Assembly (NCBI GenBank): GCA_017621475.1
Contig: JAGATA010000004.1
Coordinates: 1-32,286 of the forward strand
Source: Clostridia bacterium
GTDB taxonomy: Bacteria > Bacillota > Clostridia > Oscillospirales > CAG-272
Length of the DNA: 32,286 bases
Reading direction: 5' to 3'
The first letter of the stretch is position 1, and the number at the start of each line of letters is the position of its first letter. A model generated the notes under the pieces. The model did not search any database and was not told the origin of the DNA. It saw nothing but the letters and a program-made list of their open reading frames with translations. Below, one piece after another: positions 15,245 to 22,815 of this stretch. Made by a program: the position numbers and the translations under genes.

Positions 15245-16642
15245 TCAAGAAAGTAATATCTTATCTATCTTTCCGCTTGCGGTGGAGCGCCCGTCATCAT
15301 TTACGTTGTCAAAGGATATTTCACGAACGAGGTCTTTGGCACAAAGAGCTTTTTCGCCGTTTACCGTGACGTTTTTAAACTCCAAAACGTTTGCGCGGCT
15401 GCTTACGTATGGGTCAAATATCTCTTCTTTGCCTGAAACGATGGATTTCGGTCCGATGCACGCAAGGTATGAATTGGGGAATTTATGTCTGTACATCTTG
15501 ACGTTTATATTTTCAAAGCAGATGTATCCGATATTCGCACCAAGCTCGAAAGCGGCGAACGTACCTCGCACGGGATCCGCTGTCAGATAATCCTTAAAGC
15601 CGTCTATCGGACTGTGAAGATCGATGACGATATCTTCAAAAAATACGTTATCCACAGATCCCGTTTCGCCTTTTTCGGGTTCTGTACCGATGACGTACGA
15701 GGGAGTTTGAAGATATATTTTGAACGTTTTGATGCCCTGCACGTTTTTTATTATCGTATCATAGATCGCGCAATCGACTTTTGAACCGTCGGCATAGGTA
15801 TAAATTCCCGGCTCTATACGAATGGCTTTGTATGGGCTCATCGGCGAAAGATTGAGGTTTTCGCAGATCACGTTTTTGATAGGACCGAACGTGACCGTGG
15901 AATTTTGCCAATCGTAGGCGTTGAGCGCTACAAGGTCATCACCTACTTCTCCGTAGATATGGCGTGCAATGACGTTTTCACAGTTTCCGCCGAGGTGTAG
16001 CCCGTCCGCATAGCAATCCTTGAACCAAATATTTTCAAAAACTGCGTTTTTTACGTTGCCGAGCTGTACTGCAAAACCTGCGGTGTTCGAGAAAGTGACG
16101 TCAGTGAGAGTTAAATTATCCATATTGTTGAAAAGCATACAGGTTGATACGCCGTAGAATGCGCGCTGTTCGTCGTTTTCTTTTTTCGGAGAGAATCTGC
16201 CGCTTTTTCCATAACCCGCACGGGATGTGCGGCTTTCGGCAAAGCATCCCCCGTGAATGGAAATGTTACAGTCGCGGTCTTCATCCCCAAATGGCGCGTG
16301 CGTACCGTCCTTGCAATGCTCGTTGCGAAGCATCAGCACATCGCATTCGGGAACGAGCTTTATTACCGCGCGCCACGCGATGATACGTCTGTTCGATGGT
16401 ATTATTACGGTATTGTCGATATAATACGGCTCCTTTGAGGAAGGGATCTCTACTGTTTCGTGTTCATAAAGAGCCGTTTGGAGTGCTTCTGTCCACACTG
16501 TGCCATGTGCACATTTGCGTGTAAGGTGCGCGTAATCGCGAAGCGAGCATTTGTCCGAAAGATTGCATATTTGCTTTTCATTGTTTTTTTGCATATCTGC
16601 AAGACTTTTTTCGATGTTTTGCTTTTTTGTGGCATTCTCCAT
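15245..16642 (-). CDS. Right-handed beta-helix protein, GH28/pectin-lyase-like
   Basis: This 465-residue protein has repeated short strands ending in N/D turns (e.g. LTLTDVTFSNTAGFAVQLGN, AVFENIWFKDC) characteristic of a parallel beta-helix. Residues matching the GH28 polygalacturonase site are D213 in YADGLHLGG and the pair D235/D236 in GDDLVALN. The family hydrolyses galacturonan or related glycans. A polar N-terminus (1-45) replaces a signal peptide, so the enzyme appears intracellular and would work on imported oligosaccharides. Start ATG has AGGTGA upstream. It lies 76 bp after ileS on the same strand, separated by a hairpin. The exact substrate is not predictable, and some beta-helix relatives are not hydrolases. 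Confidence 0.8.
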   Translation of the reverse strand: MENATKKQNIEKSLADMQKNNEKQICNLSDKCSLRDYAHLTRKCAHGTVWTEALQTALYEHETVEIPSSKEPYYIDNTVIIPSNRRIIAWRAVIKLVPECDVLMLRNEHCKDGTHAPFGDEDRDCNISIHGGCFAESRTSRAGYGKSGRFSPKKENDEQRAFYGVSTCMLFNNMDNLTLTDVTFSNTAGFAVQLGNVKNAVFENIWFKDCYADGLHLGGNCENVIARHIYGEVGDDLVALNAYDWQNSTVTFGPIKNVICENLNLSPMSPYKAIRIEPGIYTYADGSKVDCAIYDTIIKNVQGIKTFKIYLQTPSYVIGTEPEKGETGSVDNVFFEDIVIDLHSPIDGFKDYLTADPVRGTFAAFELGANIGYICFENINVKMYRHKFPNSYLACIGPKSIVSGKEEIFDPYVSSRANVLEFKNVTVNGEKALCAKDLVREISFDNVNDDGRSTASGKIDKILLS

Positions 16643-16654
16643 AATTTCACCTAT

Positions 16655-16682
16655 AAAACAAGGGAGAAATTAATCTCCCTTG
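16655..16682 (-). terminator. Terminator of ileS
   Basis: A perfect 9-bp stem, arms 16659-16667 and 16674-16682, has a 6-nt loop, followed on the minus strand by four Ts and then the ribosome binding site of the beta-helix gene. The short T run suggests some read-through. Confidence 0.6.
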
Positions 16683-16718
16683 AAAAATTATTTGTTGTTT
16701 TTTTGTAGTAGCTTTCTT

Positions 16719-19700
16719 TTAGGAAATCTTAGTAACGGAGATAGTAACCTTTTCGCCGTTGATATCCCATTCTTTTGCGTTTTCGCCTTCAGCGTTTATA
16801 AGGCTCTTGCCGAGTGTGTCGCTCATAATGCTTTCTGCATTTTTAAGAGCTATTGCAACGACCTTTTCGCTGCCTGCGATAGTGATGTTGATGGTATCCA
16901 TAACTTCAAAGCCGCTGTCTTTTCTCATTGTCTGGATCTTGGAAACAATCTCACGAACGAAACCTTCCTCGATAAGTTCTTCTGTAAGGTTCGTGTCGAT
17001 AACTACCGTGATGCCGTAATCGGACATGGATTCATAGCCCGCCATCTTCGCGGAGCTGATGAGAAGGTCATCCTTTGTAAGGCTTATCTGCGTGCCGTTT
17101 ACTTCAAACGTGAGAGCGCCCGTTTCGTTGAGCTCAGCCATAGCATCGTTTCCGTTTACGGAAGAAAGGTATGTGCGGATACCGCCCAAGAACTTACCGT
17201 ATTTCGGACCAACCGTCTTGAGCTGGGGCTTGAATGCGTAGTTGATAAAGGAAGAAACGTCAGCATTAAAGTCAACCGCTTTGAGGTTAAGCTCGTCTTC
17301 GATGATCTCCGTGAAGAATTCGGGAAGAGTGAAGTCTGCGGAAACGTACATCTTGGAAAGGGGCTGGCGGTTCTTGATAGCGGCGCCGTTACGGCAAGCT
17401 CTGCCGAGGAATACCACTTTGAGAACTTCGTCCATTCTTTCTTCAAGCTCTTTGTCAATAAGCGCTTCGTCGGCTTTGGGGAAGTCGCAGAGGTGAACGC
17501 TTATGGGAGCTTCCTTGTCTATCGTGCAAACGAGGTTGCGGTAAATATCTTCCGCCATAAAGGGGATCATGGGCGCGCAAACCTTTGCAAACGTTACAAG
17601 GCAAGTGTAAAGCGTCATATAAGCGTTGATCTTATCCTGGGGCATACCTGTTTCCCAGAATCTTTCACGGCTGCGGCGAACGTACCAGTTGGAAAGGTCG
17701 TCGATGAAATCCTGAAGGATTCTTGTTGTTTCCGTGATCTTATAGTTTTCAAGGCAGTTATCAACGGATTTTACAACAGTGTTGAGCTTGGAAAGCACCC
17801 ACTTATCCATTACGGAAAGTTTGTCATATTCGAGCTTATATTTTGTAGCATCAAATTCATCGATATTTGCGTAGAGAACGAAGAACGCATATGTGTTCCA
17901 GAGTGTGGACATAAACTTGCGCTGACCTTCAACAACGGCATCGTCGTGGAAGCGGCTGGGAAGCCAAGGAGAACTGCCGGAGTAGAAGTACCAACGGATA
18001 GCGTCCGCACCGTGTTTTTCGAGAGCTTCGAACGGGTCCACTGCGTTACCCTTGGATTTTGACATCTTCTGACCGTTCTTGTCGAGAACGTGACCGAGAA
18101 CGATTACGTTCTTGTAGGGAGCTTTATTGAAGAGGAGCGTGGAGATAGCCATAAGAGAGTAGAACCAACCGCGCGTCTGGTCAACAGCTTCGGAAATAAA
18201 GTCTGCGGGGAACTGTGTTTCAAAGAGTTCCTTATTTTCAAAAGGATAGTGCCACTGTGCAAAGGGCATAGAGCCGGAGTCGAACCAGCAGTCGATAACC
18301 TCGGGAACACGGTGCATCTGCTTGCCGCAATCGGGGCAAGTGATGGTAACTTCATCGATGAAGGGACGGTGAAGCTCGATATTTTCGGGGCAGTTGGGGG
18401 ACATTTCTTTAAGCTCCGCGATGGAACCTATAGCGTGCTGCTTGCCGCATTCACATTCCCAAATGTTAAGGGGAGTGCCCCAGTAGCGGTTACGGGAAAT
18501 ACCCCAGTCCTGTACGTTTTCAAGCCAGTCACCAAATCTGCCCTTACCAATGGATTCGGGAATCCAGTTTACTGTGTTGTTATTTCTGATAAGGTCGTCT
18601 TTAACCTCTGTCATCTTGATGAACCAAGAGGAGCGTGCGTACTGGATAAGGGGGGTGTCGCATCTCCAGCAGTGCGGATAATCGTGCTCGAACTTGGGAG
18701 CGTCGAAGAGAAGACCGCGCTCGTCGAGATCCATAAGGATCATCGGGTCTGCTTTCTTAACGAAAAGACCCTGCCATTTTTCGCCTGCTGTCATATTACC
18801 CTGAGCGTCAACGAGCTGAACGAAGGGAAGGTCGTATTTTCTGCCCACGCGGGAGTCATCGTCACCGAATGCGGGAGCAAGGTGAACGATACCCGTACCG
18901 TCGCCCATAGTAACGTAGCCGTCGCAAGTAACGTACCAGCATTTCTTATCGGGGTCAACGAATTTATAAAGGGGTTCATATTCCATACCTTCGAGGTCGG
19001 AACCAACCATTGTTTCAAGAACTTCGTATGTGCCTGCACCTAGAACCTTGTCTGCAAGTGCGGAAGCGATGAAGTATGTCCAACCGTCCTGTGCTTTAAC
19101 CTTGATGTATTCTTCAGCGGGGTTTACGCAGAGAGCCACGTTGGAGGGAAGTGTCCAGGGGGTTGTCGTCCAAGCGAGGAACGCTGTTTTTTCTTCCTTG
19201 GGGTAAACGAAGCGTGCGATAGCGGAGCGCTCTTTAACGAGCTTATAGCCCTGCGCTACTTCCTGCGCGGAAAGGGGTGTGCCGCAACGGGGGCAGTACC
19301 AAACTGTTTTGAAGCCTTTGTAAAGGAGCTTCTTATTCCAGATCTCTTTAAGCGCCCACCATTCGGATTCGATAAAGTCGTTGCTGTATGTGATGTAGGG
19401 GTCATCCATATCCACCCAATAACCAACGGTAGAGGAGAAGTCCTCCCACATACCTTTGTATTTCCAAACACATTCCTTGCATTCGCCTATGAAGGGACCC
19501 ATACCGTATTCTTCGATCTGCTCCTTGCCGTCAAGACCGAGCTTCTTTTCAACTTCGATTTCTACGGGAAGACCGTGTGTATCCCAACCTGCTTTACGAA
19601 GGATGTGGTAACCCTTCATTGCGCGGTAACGGGGGATCATATCCTTGATAACACGCGTAAGAACGTGACCGATGTGGGGCTTACCGTTTGCTGTGGGGGG

Positions 19701-19838
19701 ACCGTCGTAGAAGGTGTAGTTCTCTGCGCCTTCGCGGCTGTCTATACTCTTTTCAAAAACTTTGTTTGCTTTCCAAAACTCTACGGTTTTCTTTTCTCTT
19801 TCGACGAAATTCGTGCTTGGGGAAACTTTTTCGTACAT
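16719..19838 (-). CDS. ileS: Isoleucyl-tRNA synthetase, type 2 (eukaryote/archaea-like class)
   Basis: This 1039-residue class I synthetase charges tRNA-Ile. The Rossmann domain carries GPPTANGKPHIGHVLTRV with HIGH at 55-58, and KMSKS at 591-595 in GQKMSKSKGNAVDP. The editing (CP1) domain lies between, including WTTTPWTLPSNVA. A tRNA-binding helical domain and a long C-terminal extension follow. The wording PPTANG...HIGHVLTR and the length fit the IleRS2 class rather than typical bacterial IleRS1 (PPYANG...HIGHAL); IleRS2 enzymes are usually insensitive to mupirocin. The ATG has AGGAGG 8 nt upstream. It is controlled by an isoleucine T-box, with a REP-like element inserted between T-box terminator and start codon. 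Confidence 0.97.
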   Translation of the reverse strand: MYEKVSPSTNFVEREKKTVEFWKANKVFEKSIDSREGAENYTFYDGPPTANGKPHIGHVLTRVIKDMIPRYRAMKGYHILRKAGWDTHGLPVEIEVEKKLGLDGKEQIEEYGMGPFIGECKECVWKYKGMWEDFSSTVGYWVDMDDPYITYSNDFIESEWWALKEIWNKKLLYKGFKTVWYCPRCGTPLSAQEVAQGYKLVKERSAIARFVYPKEEKTAFLAWTTTPWTLPSNVALCVNPAEEYIKVKAQDGWTYFIASALADKVLGAGTYEVLETMVGSDLEGMEYEPLYKFVDPDKKCWYVTCDGYVTMGDGTGIVHLAPAFGDDDSRVGRKYDLPFVQLVDAQGNMTAGEKWQGLFVKKADPMILMDLDERGLLFDAPKFEHDYPHCWRCDTPLIQYARSSWFIKMTEVKDDLIRNNNTVNWIPESIGKGRFGDWLENVQDWGISRNRYWGTPLNIWECECGKQHAIGSIAELKEMSPNCPENIELHRPFIDEVTITCPDCGKQMHRVPEVIDCWFDSGSMPFAQWHYPFENKELFETQFPADFISEAVDQTRGWFYSLMAISTLLFNKAPYKNVIVLGHVLDKNGQKMSKSKGNAVDPFEALEKHGADAIRWYFYSGSSPWLPSRFHDDAVVEGQRKFMSTLWNTYAFFVLYANIDEFDATKYKLEYDKLSVMDKWVLSKLNTVVKSVDNCLENYKITETTRILQDFIDDLSNWYVRRSRERFWETGMPQDKINAYMTLYTCLVTFAKVCAPMIPFMAEDIYRNLVCTIDKEAPISVHLCDFPKADEALIDKELEERMDEVLKVVFLGRACRNGAAIKNRQPLSKMYVSADFTLPEFFTEIIEDELNLKAVDFNADVSSFINYAFKPQLKTVGPKYGKFLGGIRTYLSSVNGNDAMAELNETGALTFEVNGTQISLTKDDLLISSAKMAGYESMSDYGITVVIDTNLTEELIEEGFVREIVSKIQTMRKDSGFEVMDTINITIAGSEKVVAIALKNAESIMSDTLGKSLINAEGENAKEWDINGEKVTISVTKIS

Positions 19839-19903
19839 TTGTATTTTCCTCCTGAAAATTTTGTTTTGTTAATTTGGCATTTCCAAAAATGTTGCAGTAT
19901 TGT

Positions 19904-19928
19904 GCGCGGACGAGCGATGATCGCCCTA
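19904..19928 (-). repeat. REP-like palindrome, copy B
   Basis: It shares GCGGACGAGC.ATG.TCGCCC with copy A at 3461-3485. On the minus strand it reads CTAG then GGGCGA-(7 nt)-TCGTCC. It sits in the 146-bp gap between the ileS T-box terminator and the ileS start. Confidence 0.5.
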
Positions 19929-19984
19929 GGCAAAAGAGCTGCCGCTTTTTGAAAATGCTTTTAAAGTGATTTTGGACTATGCCC

Positions 19985-20024
19985 GAAAAAACAAAAAATC
20001 CCCGTCCGTTAGAATAGGACGAGG
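19985..20024 (-). terminator. Conditional terminator of the T-box leader
   Basis: On the minus strand, CCTCGTCC (20017-20024) pairs with GGACGGGG (20000-20007) in an 8-bp stem with one G-U, followed by ATTTTTTGTTTTTT. It is mutually exclusive with the antiterminator pairing. Confidence 0.88.
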
Positions 20025-20236
20025 AATAAATACCCCGATAAACCACCCATTCGACATACGAACATATGCGCGCTCTTTTACGGGAGCGACACGTCGCAAG
20101 CTAATAGGTGTAAACCTTTCGCCTGCGCGGCTCGGAAGTGATATTCGCGTTGCTTACTCTGCTCTCGGGCTTACACCGTCCCCGATTCGCTATAGCTTCT
20201 TCGGCACGCTACTGTCTTCGTCAGCGCTTTTGGGAT
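19985..20236 (-). promoter_or_regulatory. T-box riboswitch (isoleucine) controlling ileS
   Basis: This fills most of the 443-bp gene-free stretch 19839-20281. On the minus strand, Stem I contains GACGAAGACAGTAG (AGTA-type bulge), a distal GAGAGCAGAGTAAGC region, and then GCGAATATCACTTCCGAG, where the specifier is ATC (20140-20142), an isoleucine codon. The T-box region reads GGGTGGTTTATCGGGG, with UGGU (20042-20045) to pair with the tRNA NCCA end; the usual ACCGCG part has diverged. CGGGG (20033-20037) can pair with CCTCG (20020-20024) as antiterminator, excluding the terminator. A TATAAT lies at 20243-20248, but its -35 is weak. Uncharged tRNA-Ile should switch ileS on. Confidence 0.85.
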
Positions 20237-20281
20237 TTTTGTATTATACAAAGCATATTATAATATTTATTTTTAACAATG

Positions 20282-20980
20282 TCAAGAGTTTTCTTTCGTT
20301 TCTTCGTCCAAATCCTGCGCCTTGGGACGTTTATTTCGGAAAAGAAACGTGACCGTACCGCATATGATGAAGTAGAAGAGAAATGCGAAAGAAATAACGC
20401 CGATAGGAGCTATGCCGAAATAAACGATAAGACCCGACAAAAGCAGGGAGGGGGAAAAGGCGAAGAACCAAACGGATATTCGGTAGTATCTTCTTCTGTG
20501 CGCTTTTGCATGAGGCTCTTTTTTGTAATAGCGATAGACAAGTTCTAATATAACGATATTTATAATGTGAAAAATGGATATCAGTGACCATATTACGATG
20601 GCAAAGGAAATGGAAACTACGAAAAGAAAAATGGGAAGGCTGTTTAAAACGCCTATGACGTGGCACACGATAAGTGCAACGGAAACTATAAACAGCATAT
20701 CATACCGTTGCTTGGGCTTGGAAAAAGAGGTCGACGCTTGAACATTTTCTGTTCCTGCAGCATTTTCTTTGCTTTCCTGTGCGACGTTATCCTTTAAAAG
20801 GTAATCTATGCTGACGCCGAAAAGATTGCTCAGCTCTATCAAGTTTTGCGCGGAAGGCTCTGCAGTTCCCATTTCCCAACGGGAGATAGCCTGTCGCGAA
20901 ACGCCGAGCTTTTCGGCAAGCTCGTCTTGAGAAAGATTTTTGCTCTTTCTAAGTGAATAAAGTTTCTCGGAAAAATTCAT
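20282..20980 (-). CDS. XRE-type HTH regulator with C-terminal membrane domain
   Basis: This 232-residue protein has an N-terminal HTH_3 domain (1-62) with LRKSKNLSQDELAEKLGVSR and recognition helix SRQAISRWEMG. After a polar linker (about 63-92), hydrophobic segments at about 94-112, 115-140, 172-191 and 193-213 predict four membrane helices, with a basic stretch HAKAHRRRYYR between pairs and an acidic C-terminus. The layout is the same as at 12455-13045, but the sequences are only related in the HTH. AAGGAG lies 7 nt before the ATG. It is a single-gene unit. The T-box promoter of ileS starts just past its stop, so read-through into ileS is possible. Target and signal are unknown. Confidence 0.84.
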   Translation of the reverse strand: MNFSEKLYSLRKSKNLSQDELAEKLGVSRQAISRWEMGTAEPSAQNLIELSNLFGVSIDYLLKDNVAQESKENAAGTENVQASTSFSKPKQRYDMLFIVSVALIVCHVIGVLNSLPIFLFVVSISFAIVIWSLISIFHIINIVILELVYRYYKKEPHAKAHRRRYYRISVWFFAFSPSLLLSGLIVYFGIAPIGVISFAFLFYFIICGTVTFLFRNKRPKAQDLDEETKENS

Positions 20981-21010
20981 ATTTGTGCTCCTTGTATGTT
21001 TTCTGTGTTT

Positions 21011-21039
21011 ATTTTAACACGATGGGGAGACGAAAACAA
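21011..21039 (-). promoter_or_regulatory. Promoter of the second HTH-membrane regulator
   Basis: On the minus strand, TTGTTT (21034-21039) is separated by 17 bp from TAAAAT (21011-21016), about 30 bp from the ATG. Confidence 0.62.
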
Positions 21040-21090
21040 GCGCTTGCGCTTTACAATTTACGCAACAAAACTTTACATTGCATATAAGTC

Positions 21091-21308
21091 ATGACCACCG
21101 GACGTGCCGATGTTTTGCACAAGCCCCCTTGGGGCATTCCACACGCAGAGCCTTTAGGCTCGTCGAACAATCCGCCACTTGCGGTAGTCGCCCTACCGCC
21201 ACAGATGTGGCAACTATCTTTAAGCCTCCCTTTGCACAAAGGAGCCTCCGCTGCGGCGGGAACTGTGCAAAGCTAAAGCTTTTTGTAACCACCGGCACTG
21301 CTGGTGGT
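21091..21308. repeat. Hairpin-array repeat block in a 385-bp gene-free region
   Basis: The gap 20981-21365 has no gene. Within it, a run of short palindromes is packed side by side: GCCCC/GGGGC (21123-21135), GAGCC/GGCTC (21148-21161), GCGGTAG/CTACCGC (21181-21199), CCAC/GTGG (21199-21210), CTCC...GGAG (21226-21244) and ACCACC/GGTGGT (21288-21308). ACCACCGG occurs at both ends of the block as a direct repeat. Pieces such as CTCCCTTTGCACAAAGGAG and ACAATCCG resemble interspersed repeats I know from gut clostridial genomes. It could be a MITE-like element; no transposase lies inside. Confidence 0.5.
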
Positions 21309-21328
21309 TTTCGTGAACAAATAAAACA

Positions 21329-21353
21329 AAAAAAGCGCGTTGCGCGCTTTTTT
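21329..21353. terminator. Terminator of the flavodoxin-like gene
   Basis: A perfect 11-bp stem, arms 21329-21339 and 21343-21353, has a 3-nt loop and A6/T6 ends, 13 bp past the stop of the minus-strand gene. It can work in both directions. Confidence 0.9.
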
Positions 21354-21365
21354 GTGATATTTATT

Positions 21366-21875
21366 TTAGCTGTTTTTTACAAATTCGATAACGGGCTCCA
21401 AGTTTTTCTCACTTACAAAGCTTGCGCCCTTGCTCATCATAAGAAGGAGCTTTTCGTCTTCTTCCGTACGCGTTTCTTTTGCCATAATATCTTTTGTGAG
21501 GTGTTTTACCATTATCTTCATAATAAATTTGTTCATACCCTTGAGCTTTTTCATATCGAATCCACCCTGGAGCGTGAAAACTTTTGTGTTTTCGGGAATT
21601 TTGTTGTTTTTGCGAACGTCTTCAAGCTGCGAGCCGCTTTCGCCCATACAAACGCCTATAACGGCGTTTACACGGAATTTTTTCGAGGCTTTATCGTAAC
21701 CTTTTACAAAGCTTGCCATAAGCCAACCGAGATAGATCACCTCCGAGCCGTATGGAAGTGATTTTTGTGCGCTTTCAAGATTATAGAGGGGTAGTGTTGT
21801 TTTTTCTGCGAGTATGCGCGCGTATTCTTTTGTGAAACCTGTGTTAGATGTGTAAACAATAGCTTGTGCTTTCAT
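21366..21875 (-). CDS. Flavodoxin-domain protein
   Basis: This 169-residue protein opens with MKAQAIVYTSNTGFTKEYARIL, in which TSNTGFT (9-15) is a flavodoxin phosphate-binding loop for FMN. Alternating strands follow, with a second loop around GWLMASFVKGYDK and a third around CMGESG. It resembles single-domain flavodoxins related to HemG/FldA electron carriers. The C-terminal third (about 115-169) is helical and charged. It probably binds FMN and shuttles electrons in the cytoplasm; the partner is unknown and no oxidoreductase gene adjoins it. GAGAGG lies 6 nt before the ATG, and it has its own promoter and terminator. Confidence 0.82.
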   Translation of the reverse strand: MKAQAIVYTSNTGFTKEYARILAEKTTLPLYNLESAQKSLPYGSEVIYLGWLMASFVKGYDKASKKFRVNAVIGVCMGESGSQLEDVRKNNKIPENTKVFTLQGGFDMKKLKGMNKFIMKIMVKHLTKDIMAKETRTEEDEKLLLMMSKGASFVSEKNLEPVIEFVKNS

Positions 21876-21888
21876 AAATTACCTCTCA

Positions 21889-21917
21889 AATATAATTTTA
21901 AAATTGAATTTATTCAA
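21889..21917 (-). promoter_or_regulatory. Promoter of the flavodoxin-like gene
   Basis: On the minus strand, TTGAAT (21912-21917) is separated by 17 bp from TATATT (21889-21894). The predicted start near 21882 leaves a very short leader that still contains the GAGAGG site. Confidence 0.6.
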
Positions 21918-21952
21918 ATACTTTTCGGAATTTACATCTGTATAGGATGCGT

Positions 21953-21971
21953 TGGCATAATATTTATGCCA
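21953..21971. other. Perfect palindrome between flavodoxin-like and hydrolase genes
   Basis: TGGCATAA-TAT-TTATGCCA (8-bp arms) lies 12 bp after the hydrolase stop and upstream of the flavodoxin promoter. No T tract follows on either strand, so it is either a weak terminator or an operator. Confidence 0.35.
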
Positions 21972-21983
21972 GCAGTATATTTG

Positions 21984-22664
21984 TCATTTCTCAAGAAACG
22001 CCGCAACTCTGCGGTTGAAGGAATCGGGGTTTTTGCTTGCTATAAAGTGGTCGCCCGCAATTATGGCAAGCTCCGAATTAGGCAGATTTTTGTGGATAAG
22101 ACGGGTGTGGCTGTCTTTTATCATGTCATTGGTTCCTGCTATAACAAGTGCGGGATTTTTGATGGAACGAAGTTCCTCCGGTGCGATATTTGGGTCGTTT
22201 ACCATAAGACCGAGCATTTCCGCGCTCTTTCCGGCGTTTTCGTTTTTGCTTGCAAAAAGGGATGCGAACTTGTACCCGAGCGTTATGGGGAGCTGTACGG
22301 AAGCTTTTACTCCCGCAGGAAAAAGATTTGCCCCGTTAAGTACGAGCTTATCTGCTCTTTCAGGGTATTTGAGTGCGAAGCGAAGCGCTATATTAGCGCC
22401 GTCCGAAAAACCAAGTATATGGGCTTTTTCGATGCCTTTTTCGTCCATAAAATCGCGCAGGTCTTCCGCAAAGCGGCGTATGGTAAAAGAACATTCACCC
22501 CTGGGAGATTTACCGTGACCGCGCGTATCAAGCGCGATGACCCTGTATTTTTCTGAAAAATATTCTATTTGATTCGAAAAATATTCGCAATTTTCACCAT
22601 TGCCGTGAAGAAGAATGAGTGGCTCTCCCTCGCCTTTTTCGATATAATTTAGCTGTATATCCAT
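21984..22664 (-). CDS. Alpha/beta-fold hydrolase
   Basis: This 226-residue alpha/beta hydrolase has the oxyanion HGNGENCEYF (20-29) and the nucleophile elbow GFSDG with S87. The acid is D180 in AGTNDMI and the base H206 in AGDHFI. ALDTRGHGKSPRG (45-57) is the standard strand-5 region. No lid insertion beyond about 40 residues is seen and there is no signal peptide, so it is a small cytoplasmic esterase or similar; the substrate is unknown. I chose the ATG at 22662-22664, where AAAGGCGC lies upstream and homology begins. The longer in-frame start (to 22913) runs into the DUF554 gene and encodes unrelated sequence. Confidence 0.87.
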   Translation of the reverse strand: MDIQLNYIEKGEGEPLILLHGNGENCEYFSNQIEYFSEKYRVIALDTRGHGKSPRGECSFTIRRFAEDLRDFMDEKGIEKAHILGFSDGANIALRFALKYPERADKLVLNGANLFPAGVKASVQLPITLGYKFASLFASKNENAGKSAEMLGLMVNDPNIAPEELRSIKNPALVIAGTNDMIKDSHTRLIHKNLPNSELAIIAGDHFIASKNPDSFNRRVAAFLEK

Positions 22665-22791
22665 AATTTTGCGCCTTTCATTTATGTATAAATATATGAA
22701 TATTATAAGTATATATGAATATGATAACACACAAATTCGTATATGTCGAGATGGTTTGGGCAAAATTAACTCTTTATTTAAATTTGAATAA

Positions 22792-22811
22792 AGCGCGCCC
22801 GAAAGCGCGCT
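22792..22811 (-). terminator. Terminator of the DUF554 gene
   Basis: A perfect 7-bp GC-rich stem AGCGCGC/GCGCGCT has a 6-nt loop and is followed on the minus strand by TTTATT, 4 bp past the stop codon. Confidence 0.75.
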
Positions 22812-22815
22812 GATA

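Noticed and set aside
16680..18062. Long plus-strand open frame of 460 codons
   Set aside because: It lies antisense to ileS, has no ribosome binding site and no family resemblance; the synthetase motifs on the other strand are unmistakable.
20981..21365. Possible tRNA or CRISPR array in the hairpin block
   Set aside because: The palindromes differ in sequence and spacing, there are no regular spacers, and no tRNA cloverleaf or anticodon arm could be formed.
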